DNA of 64,000 nt, from contig JAZDKM010000001.1 of assembly GCA_043803085.1 (NCBI GenBank), positions 5,301-69,300 on the forward strand, read 5' to 3'. Under the pieces are notes generated by a model that saw only the letters and a list, made by a program, of their open reading frames with translations, ran no database searches and was not told where the DNA came from. Positions 23,083 to 31,804 of the stretch are shown here, piece after piece (position 1 is the first letter of the stretch; every line of letters begins with the position of its first letter). The translations under genes were made by a program, and so were the position numbers. Source of the DNA: JAAEQG01 sp043803085 (GTDB lineage: Bacteria > Planctomycetota > Phycisphaerae > UBA1845).

Positions 23083-23131
23083 CACGGACAAGGAACGACC
23101 GACCCTTTGGTCCTGTCGTTCCTTGTCCGTG
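23083..23131. repeat. Perfect 17-bp inverted repeat
   Basis: CACGGACAAGGAACGAC (23083-23099) faces GTCGTTCCTTGTCCGTG (23115-23131) around a 15-base loop. It makes a very stable hairpin without a T tract. It lies in the 373-base non-coding stretch 22894-23266 between the transposase remnant and the 3' end of the dockerin gene. It could be a bidirectional transcription stop or the core of a small non-autonomous element. Confidence 0.75.
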
Positions 23132-23162
23132 CCACCCACGAGCGTTGACGCTACAGGCGGCC

Positions 23163-23224
23163 ACCCGTCGCTGGCGCTCCGGGTTCGCAAATCGTAGAGG
23201 CCCGTCGCTTACGCTCCGGGTTCG
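23163..23224. repeat. Two direct copies of a dispersed CCCGTCGCT..GCTCCGGGTTC repeat
   Basis: Copies at about 23164-23186 and 23202-23224 share CCCGTCGCT, two variable bases, then CGCTCCGGGTTC. Each is a loose palindrome. From memory this is a common intergenic repeat in planctomycete genomes; its count elsewhere in this genome cannot be seen here. Confidence 0.6.
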
Positions 23225-23266
23225 GATTACGGGGGCACCAACCCCAGAATCAACATTGACGCAGCA

Positions 23267-26200
23267 CTACGGGCAACCAGGAATCGGCACTCCGTCGGTG
23301 TAGTCGACCTGGAACTCCACGAAGTCGGACAGGTCGACGCGGCCATCGTTGTCATAATCGGCACAGACGCAGGTCAGACCGGCGGGCGGCAGTGGGCCGT
23401 TCGGACCCAGACAAGCCTCGAACGCATCGTAATCCGCCAAGTCGATGTTACAGTCACTATCCATGTCGCCCTTGGCCACACACGCGACCGTCAGCAGGAC
23501 GTCCATCTTAATCGGCCGGGTGATGTCGATGATCGGCCGGGAGCAATTGAGCGCCCCCGAGGTCGTGTCGCGGATCCAGACGAGCGAACCGCCGGTCCTC
23601 CAGAACCAGGTGATCAACTCCGATTGCGTACCGCCGCCGGCGAAGTTGTCCGAGGTCACCGAGGCGCTCGGCGGATAGGACAGGTAGTCCGAGGTGGAGC
23701 CGGAATAGCTCGGCTCCTGGAAGAGCACCTCGGTGTTCAGAGGGTAACCCTCGAAGTTAGTGATGAGGAAGTCGCCCAAGCCGTCGGCGTTGACGTTGAT
23801 GACGTTGTCCACGTACATGCGGTAGGGACCGGTGCTGGCGCCCCCCGGCGGCACCCAGATGGCCAGGTGCTCCAGATAGCCGCGGGTCCCGTCGATGATG
23901 CCATTGCCGGTGTATCTGGTCACGCCGTTGGCAGGATCGAAGGTGATGGTCCGCCACGCGTTCAAGGGCGCGACGCTCACGCCCATCTTCTGGGCGCCGT
24001 TGGTAGTGACGTTGATCCATTCGATGGAGCCGGTGGTGACCGGATCGGTCGAGCCGAGGGGCCTCCCGAGCCGGTTTCGCGGATGCCCACGCCTAGCATG
24101 ATCGTACTGTGGCCCGAGCCAACGACCAGGGTGTCCGAGTTGTCGCTCACGCCGATGAGGTTGGTTTGCGTGGCATAGACGCCGATCCCGGCGATCACCA
24201 GGGTCGCAGTCACCGGCACGTCCACGGAGGTCACCGTGTTGGGGGGCGTGAGGCTAACGGACCCGATGACTTGAGGGACGGCATTGTACACCGTCACCAG
24301 GGAGGCGTCCTCGGCGACGCCGTCGATGGTCACGATGCTGTCGCGATCCACGACGGGGCTGCGGACGACCGGCGGTATGGGTTTCTGCGGGGCCAACTCG
24401 GGGAAGGTGACCCGGCCTTTGGTGATGCAGGCGTCGTCATACCACGCGTCCCCGTAGGTCGAGCTGAAGCCGGAGCCGATGTAGACGTTGTTGAAGTTTC
24501 CGTTGGCGGGATCCCGCGGCATGTCCCGCTCGGCGAGCTTGCCGTCGACATAGAAGTCCACCGTGCTGGTCTTGATCACGGCGGTGAAGGTGCGCCAGCC
24601 GACCGTGCGCGGAGGGGCCAGGCCGTCGAGATTGAAGTAGTGGGCGGACGAGTACTCGATGCGGCCGAAATAGCGGTTCACATTAAGCACCTCGGAGTAG
24701 GAGGAGAAGTAGCTGGTGACGCCATAGGCGACGACCTGGTTCGGGACGCCGCCGATGACGACGTCGTCCTTAATCTCCGCCCACTGGCGATAGGAGGAGG
24801 AGATGGCACCCTGGGTGTCATACATGTGGACGGTGTAGATCAACGGGTGGGTGTCGGTGCCGCTGACGCGGCTGGCCAGGGTGTACACGCTGCTCCAGGC
24901 GGCGCCGCTGGTTCCTCCCATGGGCGAGTACATGGACTTGGCGCCGCCCGGCGTGGCGTTTTTGAGGGTGCTCAGTTGGAGGTTCGCATCGCTGGGGCCC
25001 GGCGCCCAGACGGCGTCGAAAGCCGCCTGGTTGGCATAGCTTTCAAAGTTGTCGCAGAAAACCGTCGTCAATTCGTTGGTGGTCACGGTGACGACCAGGG
25101 ACGGATCGCTGGTCAGACCCTCAACCACCATGGTAGCGTATAAGAGTTCCCCCATATTCAGAGGGGCGGGCGCGGTGTAATCGTATGTGGTCTGCCCGCC
25201 ACCAACCACTTGGACGCCTAGGCTGTCCCATTCGGTCCCGTTGGTGCTCAGGAACACCTCGACCTCGGAGGCTGTCGAGGAGATGCCGGCCAGGCCGACG
25301 ATGCTCTCGCCGTCGGCGGGCGGGACATTGATGACGGGGCCGGGGAACGGCGCGTTGGTCACCGTCACGCCGGGCGATTCGGTGCTGGTGCGGTCGGTGA
25401 CGCTGTCGTGCTGGGTGGCGGTGTACACGTCGCCCTCCTGCGCCGCAGCGATGGTGAGGGTGACCTGAGTCACGCCGTTGGTGTCGTAATCAAAGGGGCT
25501 GCCGCCGTTCTTGTACAGCGTGACCAGGTCCACCGTGGCGATGAGGTCCTTCACCGTCACGGTCGTGTCATTGGTGTAGATCGGTGAGACCACGGTGGGC
25601 GTGGGTATCGGGTCCTCGACGGTGGCCTCGAACTGCAATTCGTCGATGGCGAAGTCGATGTAAACGGCGTAGTCGCTGGTCACGTTGGTGATGGCCAGAT
25701 GCTCGAGCGTACCGCGATCGTTAGGGGCGTCCAGGATGCCGTTGCCCCCGGCAAAAGCGGCGACTCCGGCGGAGACGGTTTGCAGGGGAGTGACCGGGTT
25801 CAGGTCGTGGTCCCACAAGACGTCCCCAGTGGTCAGATCAAACTCGATCTGGCGGAACGCGTTATAAACCGGAACGGTCAACGCGGGAATGGGAATGCGT
25901 TGGGCGTCGAGGTCCCGGATATACCCCGAGTAAAGCACGTCGTCCCCAAGGCGCGTGGAGTTCAGCACGCGGTTGGGCCCCCAGGAAATCGCAATGGTCT
26001 GGCCTGCTCCGTTGGTGGTGGCCACGTCGTCGGGGAGCAGCGTCGATTCGATCAGCTCGTTAATACCCGCTTCGATCACGCTGAAGCCGTTAGTACTGAC
26101 GCCCACCCACTCGATCGGACCAGTGGTCCCGCCGTTGGCCAACTGCGGCACATCCACGCCGGTCTCCCGAATCCCCAGGCACAGACCGATCTCGCCCTGG

Positions 26201-26616
26201 TAATACTCGCTGGCGTTGAGGATTTTGAAACGGACCTTGCCGAGCGTGTGCAGCGATGGGTTCGGACGGTCCGGGGTGACGTTGTAACTCGTCAGTCGCA
26301 CCCAGGCATAGGGGTCGGCGGCATCCAGCCAGGAGAAGCGCACTTGATAGGAGGCATAACTGGGGGGGTCGGGGTTGGAACTTCCCCAGGTGCTGGCCCG
26401 ATACGCCGAATTGTTGTCCTCCCCAGTGACGTTAAGCACGATACCCTGGGTCGAGCCGGAGTACTGCGGCTGCCAGAACATCTCCTTAGCGGTGAGATCG
26501 TAGGGCGCACCCTCGAACGTCACCCACTCGGAAAGGTAAGGCTGGGCGCTCAGCGCCGCCGGCCAGCACCATGCCGCCAAGATGCTGATAGTCGCCACGC
26601 GCATTGTACGTGTCAT
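23267..26616 (-). pseudogene. Large secreted dockerin-like protein, frameshifted
   Basis: ATG 26616 (GGAG seven bases upstream) starts a signal peptide, MTRTMRVATISILAAWCWPA ending ALSAQ. The protein has repeated beta-rich modules: a jelly-roll-like unit (LGIRETG, GPIEWVGVSTNG) near the start recurs near the end (IRETG, GSIEWINVTTNG), with concanavalin-like and immunoglobulin-like stretches between. The first frame runs to a stop at 23977. Coding similarity switches to another frame near 24050-24070, in a G/C-run region, and continues to 23267 with a double D-rich dockerin-like end (GDMDSDCNIDLADYDAF). Joined, it would be about 1115 aa. Either a real frameshift or a sequencing error. Confidence 0.75.
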
Positions 26617-26646
26617 TAGTTTTTCTCCGTATACCGTAGCCCTCGT

Positions 26647-26685
26647 AAAAAGCGATCCGTTTCGCCGAGCGCGCGACGAAACGGA
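26647..26685 (-). terminator. Rho-independent terminator after the PEP-CTERM gene
   Basis: Read leftward, TCCGTTTCG and CGAAACGGA (26685-26677 and 26664-26656) form a nine-pair stem, followed a few bases later by TTTTT (26651-26647). It sits 58 bases beyond the stop of the PEP-CTERM gene and just upstream of the next gene, separating the two transcripts. Confidence 0.75.
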
Positions 26686-26742
26686 CGCCCACCATAAATA
26701 GAAAGAAAGATTCCCGGTCATCCGTCTTCGGACGCCGCGCGC

Positions 26743-27552
26743 CTACCGACGGCGACGCAGCAGCGCCAGCCCGCCCAAGGCCATCACGACCAGCGAAGCC
26801 GGCTCGGGCACAATCTCGACTCTCACGTTGTCCGCCCAGGAGTCCCAACCGCCCGTGGTGTACCCGGACCCGAGCACCACGCAATTGAAGGGGAAGTTGC
26901 CGGCGCCACGGAGCACGCTCTCGCCCAGGACGTCGTCGACGTAAAAGTCAAAGGAATCCGAGTCCACAGCCACGAGCAGCTCGTGCCAACCCAGGGCGCG
27001 CTTCCCGACCGGCGCGTCCCTGATGGTGAGCCAATCAGCGAGGGGGACGGAAGGGGTATACAAGGCCCGTCCCTGGTAGTACTGGACGCTGTATTGACCG
27101 TCGTCGGAGTTGCTGTTGACCCCGAGGGCTAGCAGGTTGTCCAACGTGCCGATACCGTACGAGCCTCCGGAATAACCGCGCAGTTCAACGTAGGACCGGG
27201 CGAGGTTCCAGTAGTTGGGAGGGCCGCCCGAATCTTCCAGATAGAAGTCCATGGAGAAGATCAGCGGGAACTCATCCGTGCCGTTGAACGAGCCACCCAG
27301 GTTGCGGGCGAGCCGGTTGCCCGTAGGGGCTCCACTGACAACTGGGTTCATCCAGTAAGACGGCGCGGGATCCCCGAAAGCGAGATCCAAGCGGTAAGGC
27401 AGCGGGCCCGGCGCCGTGGCGTTCGCGTTCCAAACGGCATTCAACGCCGCATCGTTGACGTAGTTGAACGGCTCGGACATCACGAGTTGCGGCTGGGCCA
27501 TGACCGCCGGCGCGAGAACCGCCATCACCACTAAACCGAAGAACATCTTCAT
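26743..27552 (-). CDS. PEP-CTERM sorted exported protein
   Basis: 269 aa. Signal peptide MKMFFGLVVMAVLAPAVMAQ; a lectin/jelly-roll-like body (residues ~25-240); and a textbook PEP-CTERM tail, VPEPASLVVMALGGLALLRRRR split as VPEP, one membrane helix and an arginine cluster. Such proteins are cut and anchored by exosortase. ATG 27552 is chosen because GGAGGAGG lies six bases upstream; a TTG six bases earlier is less likely. It has weak similarity in pattern (DFYVDDVLGE, NVVVLGSGY-like) to modules in the next gene, so both may belong to one surface layer. Confidence 0.85.
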   Translation of the reverse strand: MKMFFGLVVMAVLAPAVMAQPQLVMSEPFNYVNDAALNAVWNANATAPGPLPYRLDLAFGDPAPSYWMNPVVSGAPTGNRLARNLGGSFNGTDEFPLIFSMDFYLEDSGGPPNYWNLARSYVELRGYSGGSYGIGTLDNLLALGVNSNSDDGQYSVQYYQGRALYTPSVPLADWLTIRDAPVGKRALGWHELLVAVDSDSFDFYVDDVLGESVLRGAGNFPFNCVVLGSGYTTGGWDSWADNVRVEIVPEPASLVVMALGGLALLRRRR

Positions 27553-27707
27553 ATCCAACCTCCTCCACGAGAGACCAAAAAAATGCTTCTTGCCGGTATC
27601 CCTCCTACGGACCTAAGCCCGCCCGGGAATTACCGGTAGCCAACTCTACTCTGGTGCTCTTCGTCGGAGTGCCTGTGCGCTGGGAACTGACTCTAAGCAA
27701 CTCTACC

Positions 27708-27748
27708 GAGTTGTGTCTCATGCAGGGACCCCTCCGCCGACACAACTC
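27708..27748. repeat. 10-bp inverted repeat upstream of the PEP-CTERM gene
   Basis: GAGTTGTGTC (27708-27717) and GACACAACTC (27739-27748) flank 21 bases. Short AACTCTAC direct repeats lie on both sides. It is about 160 bases before the PEP-CTERM start and could be an operator or leader hairpin. Confidence 0.4.
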
Positions 27749-27845
27749 TCTACTCCCTCACACCGCATATCATAACCGGAAACCGCCGAGTCATGCAAGG
27801 GTCAAGTGAAAAACTTGTGCGATTAACCCGCATTTCTCACCACGC

Positions 27846-27899
27846 GTAGGGCGGGTTCTACCCGCCGCCTACGTTCTCGGCGGGCAAAGCCCGCCCTAC
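27846..27899. repeat. Paired GTAGGGCGGG palindromic repeat
   Basis: Two inverted near-copies of a 21-base unit (GTAGGGCGGG, YTYTR, CCCGCC) at 27846-27866 and 27879-27899. Each is itself a hairpin. This is a REP-type dispersed element in the intergenic stretch 27553-27976. Confidence 0.65.
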
Positions 27900-27936
27900 A
27901 CCTGATCTCCTATTCCCGTGAGGATGAACTGAGGTA

Positions 27937-27968
27937 CAGTGTCACTGGAATGAGATGCAGTGTCACTG
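27937..27968. repeat. Doublet of the palindrome CAGTGTCACTG
   Basis: Identical 11-base palindromes at 27937-27947 and 27958-27968, 21 bases apart (two helical turns), just after the 3' end of the pseudopilin gene. It may be a protein-binding doublet or the end of an IS21-type element, whose ends carry repeated CACTGGAAT-like motifs. Confidence 0.5.
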
Positions 27969-27976
27969 AAATAGCC

Positions 27977-29008
27977 CTAGGGCCCCCACCAGGGTGGCTT
28001 CTCGAAGTCGGTATCGGGATTCACCGTGCCCCGAAACCCATAAAAAAGCTCGAAGGAGGCCGCCACGCCCCGGACCGAGCCCAGCGCCTCGGCATGATTG
28101 TCGAAAAACGCCGTGACGGTCAACCCGTCGGACTTGGCGTTGCGAACCTGGGTGCATTGCACGTCCCGCGCCGCCGAGGTGCTAAACTCGTAACCACTAG
28201 CCCCGCGACGCATGTGAGGAGCGTAGTAAGGCATGGCCTCGCCGCTCCAGGAAGACTGGTAGGGGCCTTCCTGCTTCGGCAGCTTCGGATTGGTGCCAGA
28301 TCGTGGACGATACCAGGCATCCGCCAGCATCCATTCCCGAGAGGCATTGCGGACCCTGGTGAGATCGACCGGGCCGGTATCTTTGGTCGGGTCGCCAGGG
28401 GGCGGCCAGCTCAGCCCGAAATAATACTGCGGCTTCGTCGGCCGGGGGTTTGGGTCGACCCCTCCGGACGAGCCCTCTGGGGGAGCCGCCCGACCCCAAT
28501 TGTTGATCGCATAGTGGGTCGGATAGAGCCCGCCGCGGCTGAACCGGGTTCGAAAGTCGTAGAAGAATTGCTGGGGAACGATAAGGTCCAACTCCGGACA
28601 GATGCTAACGTTGTCGCCCATGCTGCCAATCAGCATGCCCTTGTCGCCCATGATCGGACGCAGCTTCCATGTCAACTGCCGCTCGCGCTCGTACTTGGTC
28701 GGGTCGTCACCACCGGGGTCGCCCATGCCGAGGTTGCGGTACACCGCCGGGTGGAGCGGGCCGGGCAGCGTCCCGCCGTATTCCGAGGCATACGTCATGA
28801 CCGCGAGGCCGATGGATCGGACGTTGGAAAGGCACATCACCATGCGGGCCTGCTTGCGCGCCTTGGTCAGCGAAGGAAGCAGGATCGCCACCAGCAGGGC
28901 GATAATGGAAACGACGACGAGCAGCTCCACCAGGGTAAATGCCTTGCGGCAGGCGGCGTTTGCCTGAGCGGTCGAAAGCGGCATTGGATTTTGAACTGTA
29001 TGCAGCAT
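27977..29008 (-). CDS. Type II secretion/type IV pilus-like pseudopilin
   Basis: 343 aa. ATG 29008 has AGGGGAC upstream. A short leader precedes the prepilin cleavage/methylation motif FTLVELLVVVSIIALLVAIL (residues ~24-43), then KARKQARMVMCLSNVRSIGLAV, the usual spine of planctomycete pseudopilins. The globular part has several DP/WYRP loops and ends WWGP. It would be processed by a prepilin peptidase and inserted in the inner membrane. This family is hugely expanded in planctomycetes, and individual functions are unknown. A divergent gene starts 500 bases upstream. Confidence 0.88.
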   Translation of the reverse strand: MLHTVQNPMPLSTAQANAACRKAFTLVELLVVVSIIALLVAILLPSLTKARKQARMVMCLSNVRSIGLAVMTYASEYGGTLPGPLHPAVYRNLGMGDPGGDDPTKYERERQLTWKLRPIMGDKGMLIGSMGDNVSICPELDLIVPQQFFYDFRTRFSRGGLYPTHYAINNWGRAAPPEGSSGGVDPNPRPTKPQYYFGLSWPPPGDPTKDTGPVDLTRVRNASREWMLADAWYRPRSGTNPKLPKQEGPYQSSWSGEAMPYYAPHMRRGASGYEFSTSAARDVQCTQVRNAKSDGLTVTAFFDNHAEALGSVRGVAASFELFYGFRGTVNPDTDFEKPPWWGP

Positions 29009-29505
29009 GGCTTGTCCCCTGAGGTCGCGGGCGACTCTCGTTGGTACCTGCCGAGCCGTCTCCCTCCGCCCGCCCCTTGGACCCTTGGGTCGCTCCTCCT
29101 CCTGCAAGCCAGGACCGTAGCCCGCTCGCCTCTACGGAAGAGTATACCACGACCGTGACCCCGTTGCAATCGGTTCGGTCAGCATAGAGAGGAAGCCGAG
29201 TCTGTGGCAGTTTGGGCGGGCTCCACGAACGGTCCGCCCGGCCTATTTCAGGGCCGCCTGAACTGTCACGCACCGGAGGAAGCCACGCCGCCGGCCGGGG
29301 AACACTCTACCCTTCTTGTAATCGGCCGGTTCGACCGTCCTGCACAAACCTTCTTCTGGAAACGTGGGTCTGCCAGCGTGGAGACATGGACGGGGTACCC
29401 CTTTACAGAATCCGTGTGGGGCCCTTACATTCCCCCGCGGCTGGGCCCGGACGGGGTGGTCCGAGGCGCCCCAGAACGCTTCCCGTCGCGGAGGGAACCG
29501 GGAAC
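29009..29505. other. Divergent intergenic region
   Basis: A 497-base region between the leftward pseudopilin gene and the rightward corrinoid gene. The corrinoid frame is open far upstream but without coding character. I looked for a cobalamin-riboswitch B12 box because of the corrinoid gene and saw none. No convincing sigma-70 promoter was found. Confidence 0.4.
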
Positions 29506-30204
29506 ATGACTGCCGCCGCGGAATCGACCGGTTCCTTCCTACCCGTCATCGGGGAATGCGTCCGCTTGGGCAAGACCGACGCTGGAACCGACATCCCCCG
29601 AGGCACGAAAGGGCAGCCCGGGGTGGTTGAATGGGTGCGGAGGGCGCTGCACGACGGAGTTAAACCGCGGACGATTCTGGAACAGGGTCTGCTGCCTAGC
29701 ATGCAGGAGACCGGACGGCGGTTCGCGGCCGGCGAGATCTTCCTGCCGGAGGTGCTCATCGCGGCGCGGGCCATGCAGGCCGGCGTCGCGGAATTGAAGC
29801 CTGCCTTGGCGGGGGGGGAGCTCCCCACCCGGGGCGTGTTCATCATTGGTACGGTCCGCGGCGATCTGCACGACATCGGCAAGAACATCGTGGGCATCAT
29901 GCTCCAAGGGGCAGGTTGGCGGGTCGAGGACCTCGGGGTGGACTGCCCTGCGGAACGGTTCTTGGAGACCCTGGGCCGTCATCCGGGCGGCGCCGTCGGA
30001 CTTTCGGCTTTGTTAACCACTACGATGTTGAACATGCGCGAAATCGTGGCCGCGATCCACGCTTGCCGCCCCCACACGGTAGTCCTCGTCGGCGGGGCGC
30101 CGGTGACGGCGGCGTTTGCCGGACGGATCGGCGCGAGCGGGTACGCCGCCGACCCGGTCCAGGCTATTGAACTGCTCAACCGACTCATGCCACGGAATCC
30201 ATGA
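29506..30204 (+). CDS. Corrinoid (cobalamin-binding) methyl-carrier protein
   Basis: 232 aa, the normal size of MtaC/MtbC/MttC-type corrinoid proteins. An N-terminal helical cap (LEQGLLPSMQETGRRFAAGEIFLPEVL) precedes a B12-binding Rossmann domain with the DLHDIGKN motif, whose histidine ligates cobalt, then LSALLTTTM and VLVGGAPVT. It carries a methyl group between a substrate methyltransferase and a second acceptor. ATG 29506 is set by the start of homology. The stop overlaps the next gene's ATG by four bases, so the partner is the URO-D-type methyltransferase next door. Confidence 0.9.
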   Translation: MTAAAESTGSFLPVIGECVRLGKTDAGTDIPRGTKGQPGVVEWVRRALHDGVKPRTILEQGLLPSMQETGRRFAAGEIFLPEVLIAARAMQAGVAELKPALAGGELPTRGVFIIGTVRGDLHDIGKNIVGIMLQGAGWRVEDLGVDCPAERFLETLGRHPGGAVGLSALLTTTMLNMREIVAAIHACRPHTVVLVGGAPVTAAFAGRIGASGYAADPVQAIELLNRLMPRNP

Positions 30205-31295
30205 GCTGGCCTATGCACCCGCGTGTGGAGAGTTTCCCGACGCCGAGACCGGATTACCGGAGGTTCTTGGCGGCGGTTCGCCGGCAAGGCGCCGGAGCGG
30301 TCCCGCTCATCGAATTGGCCCTGGATCCGGAGGTAGTGGCTGCCCTTCTCGAGGAAGCCCTGCCAGCCACCGACGAGGAGGCCGGTCGGCGCGCTCTGGC
30401 CGAACAGACGGTACGGCTGCTGTATCGCTTGGGTTACGACGTCGTGAAGATGTCGGCCCCGATGCCCTTCGAGATTCGCCGCCTCGGCGCGGAGGACACC
30501 GCGCCCCTGAGTCGGGGGCAACGCCAGTGGCAGGATCAGCATCACGGGTGCATCACGTCGCTGGACGATCTGGCCCGGTTCCGCCGACCGGCGGGGAGCG
30601 AAGCTGATTTCGCCGCCTTCGAGGCCGCCTGCCGGATGTTGCCCGACGGCATGGCTTTGCTCGGCTTCTGCGGCGGCGTGCTGGAGCTGACTTGCGACCT
30701 GCTGGGGCTGGAGCAATTCCTTTACGCGGTTTACGACGCCCCCGAGTTGGTGGCCGCGGTGATCGACCATGTGGGTCAGACGGTTTATGAGGTTTTCGAA
30801 ATCTACTGCCAGATGGAAGCGTGCTGTGCGCTGTGGCTGGGCGATGACCTGGGCAGCAAGAACGGGCTGCTGGTCAGCCCCGATTGGCTCCGCCAGCACG
30901 TTTTCCCGTGGTACCGGCGGTACGTGGAATTGGCCCACCGGCAAGGGCGCCCCTTTTTGCTCCACAGTTGCGGCAACATTTCAGCGGTGCTACCCGACCT
31001 GATCGACGAGGTGGGCATCGACGCCAAGCACAGTTTCGAAGATGCCATCTTGCCGGTGGAGCAGTTTATCGACCGGTGGGGCGACAAGGTGGGCACGTTG
31101 GGAGGCATCGATGTGGACCTGCTGGCCCGCGGGCCGGAACAGGCGGTGGTCGCCCGCACCCGCCAGGTGCTCGAACACGCCGCGCCACGCCGCGGTTATG
31201 CCTGCGGTTCGGGAAACTCGATCACCAACTACGTTCCGCCCGATAACTACTTGGCGATGGTCGAGACCGTGGCCCGGTTCAACGGGCGTCGGTGA
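30201..31295 (+). CDS. URO-D-superfamily methyltransferase (MtaA/CmuA type)
   Basis: 364 aa. A uroporphyrinogen-decarboxylase fold protein, with DDLGSKNGLLVSP, FLLHSCGNISAVLPDLI (the H-x-C-G zinc motif of the methyltransferase branch) and LGGIDVDLLARG. In this branch the fold moves methyl groups to or from corrinoid proteins instead of decarboxylating porphyrin. The ATGA overlap with the corrinoid gene supports a two-component methyl transfer pair. No third gene for the primary substrate enzyme is next to it, so the methyl donor is unknown. Sugar O-methyl groups are one possibility, given the glycosidase block beside it. Confidence 0.88.
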   Translation: MSWPMHPRVESFPTPRPDYRRFLAAVRRQGAGAVPLIELALDPEVVAALLEEALPATDEEAGRRALAEQTVRLLYRLGYDVVKMSAPMPFEIRRLGAEDTAPLSRGQRQWQDQHHGCITSLDDLARFRRPAGSEADFAAFEAACRMLPDGMALLGFCGGVLELTCDLLGLEQFLYAVYDAPELVAAVIDHVGQTVYEVFEIYCQMEACCALWLGDDLGSKNGLLVSPDWLRQHVFPWYRRYVELAHRQGRPFLLHSCGNISAVLPDLIDEVGIDAKHSFEDAILPVEQFIDRWGDKVGTLGGIDVDLLARGPEQAVVARTRQVLEHAAPRRGYACGSGNSITNYVPPDNYLAMVETVARFNGRR

Positions 31296-31386
31296 AGTGT
31301 GGTCTTCCGCAGACGCCGATCCCATCGCCAATTAGCACTACAGCGCTACTTCGCCGTGCGTGATGGCGGCCCGCACCGCAGAGTTG

Positions 31387-31501
31387 GGGTGGCATGGGTC
31401 AGCGGCACGTCGGCGGAGCCGGGGAGCCGCTGACCCGTGCCCACCAGCCTCCACGGACACACACGGGTCAGCTCCGAAGACTCCGCTGACCCATGCCACC
31501 C
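31387..31501. repeat. 115-bp palindromic element (two adjacent hairpins)
   Basis: Terminal arms GGGTGGCATGGGTCAGCGG (31387-31405) and CCGCTGACCCATGCCACCC (31483-31501) are perfect inverts. An internal CCGCTGACCCGTGCCCACC pairs with the left arm, and a second internal copy pairs with the right. It lies in the 509-base non-coding stretch 31296-31804 before the first GHL10 gene. It resembles a MITE or bimodal REP sequence. Confidence 0.75.
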
Positions 31502-31804
31502 GCGTGGCGCATCCTCACGCGCAGCAACCTAGCGCTGTAATGTTAGGAAGGCTGCCAGGATTGCAGCCATACTGGACGGAGCGTGGCCTCGGTTCTCTGA
31601 CTTCCCGAGGTAAACCGTCGAGTTTACTTAGCATCGTTTCTGGTTTCCTCAAAGGGCCGTTCCCCGTACCAATCGTGGTTGCGAGTTGTTACAATGATGC
31701 TCAGCAAGGTGGGCTTCCGGTCTGGCTGGGGGACCGCCATGCCGCGGCGGTGCGGGTTGATAACCGCAGCCCAGAAAGGTGCTGTTTGCTGGGAGGTTCG
31801 AACG

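Noticed and set aside
29009..29505. Cobalamin riboswitch before the corrinoid gene
   Set aside because: No B12 box or the expected conserved helices were visible in the 497-base leader.
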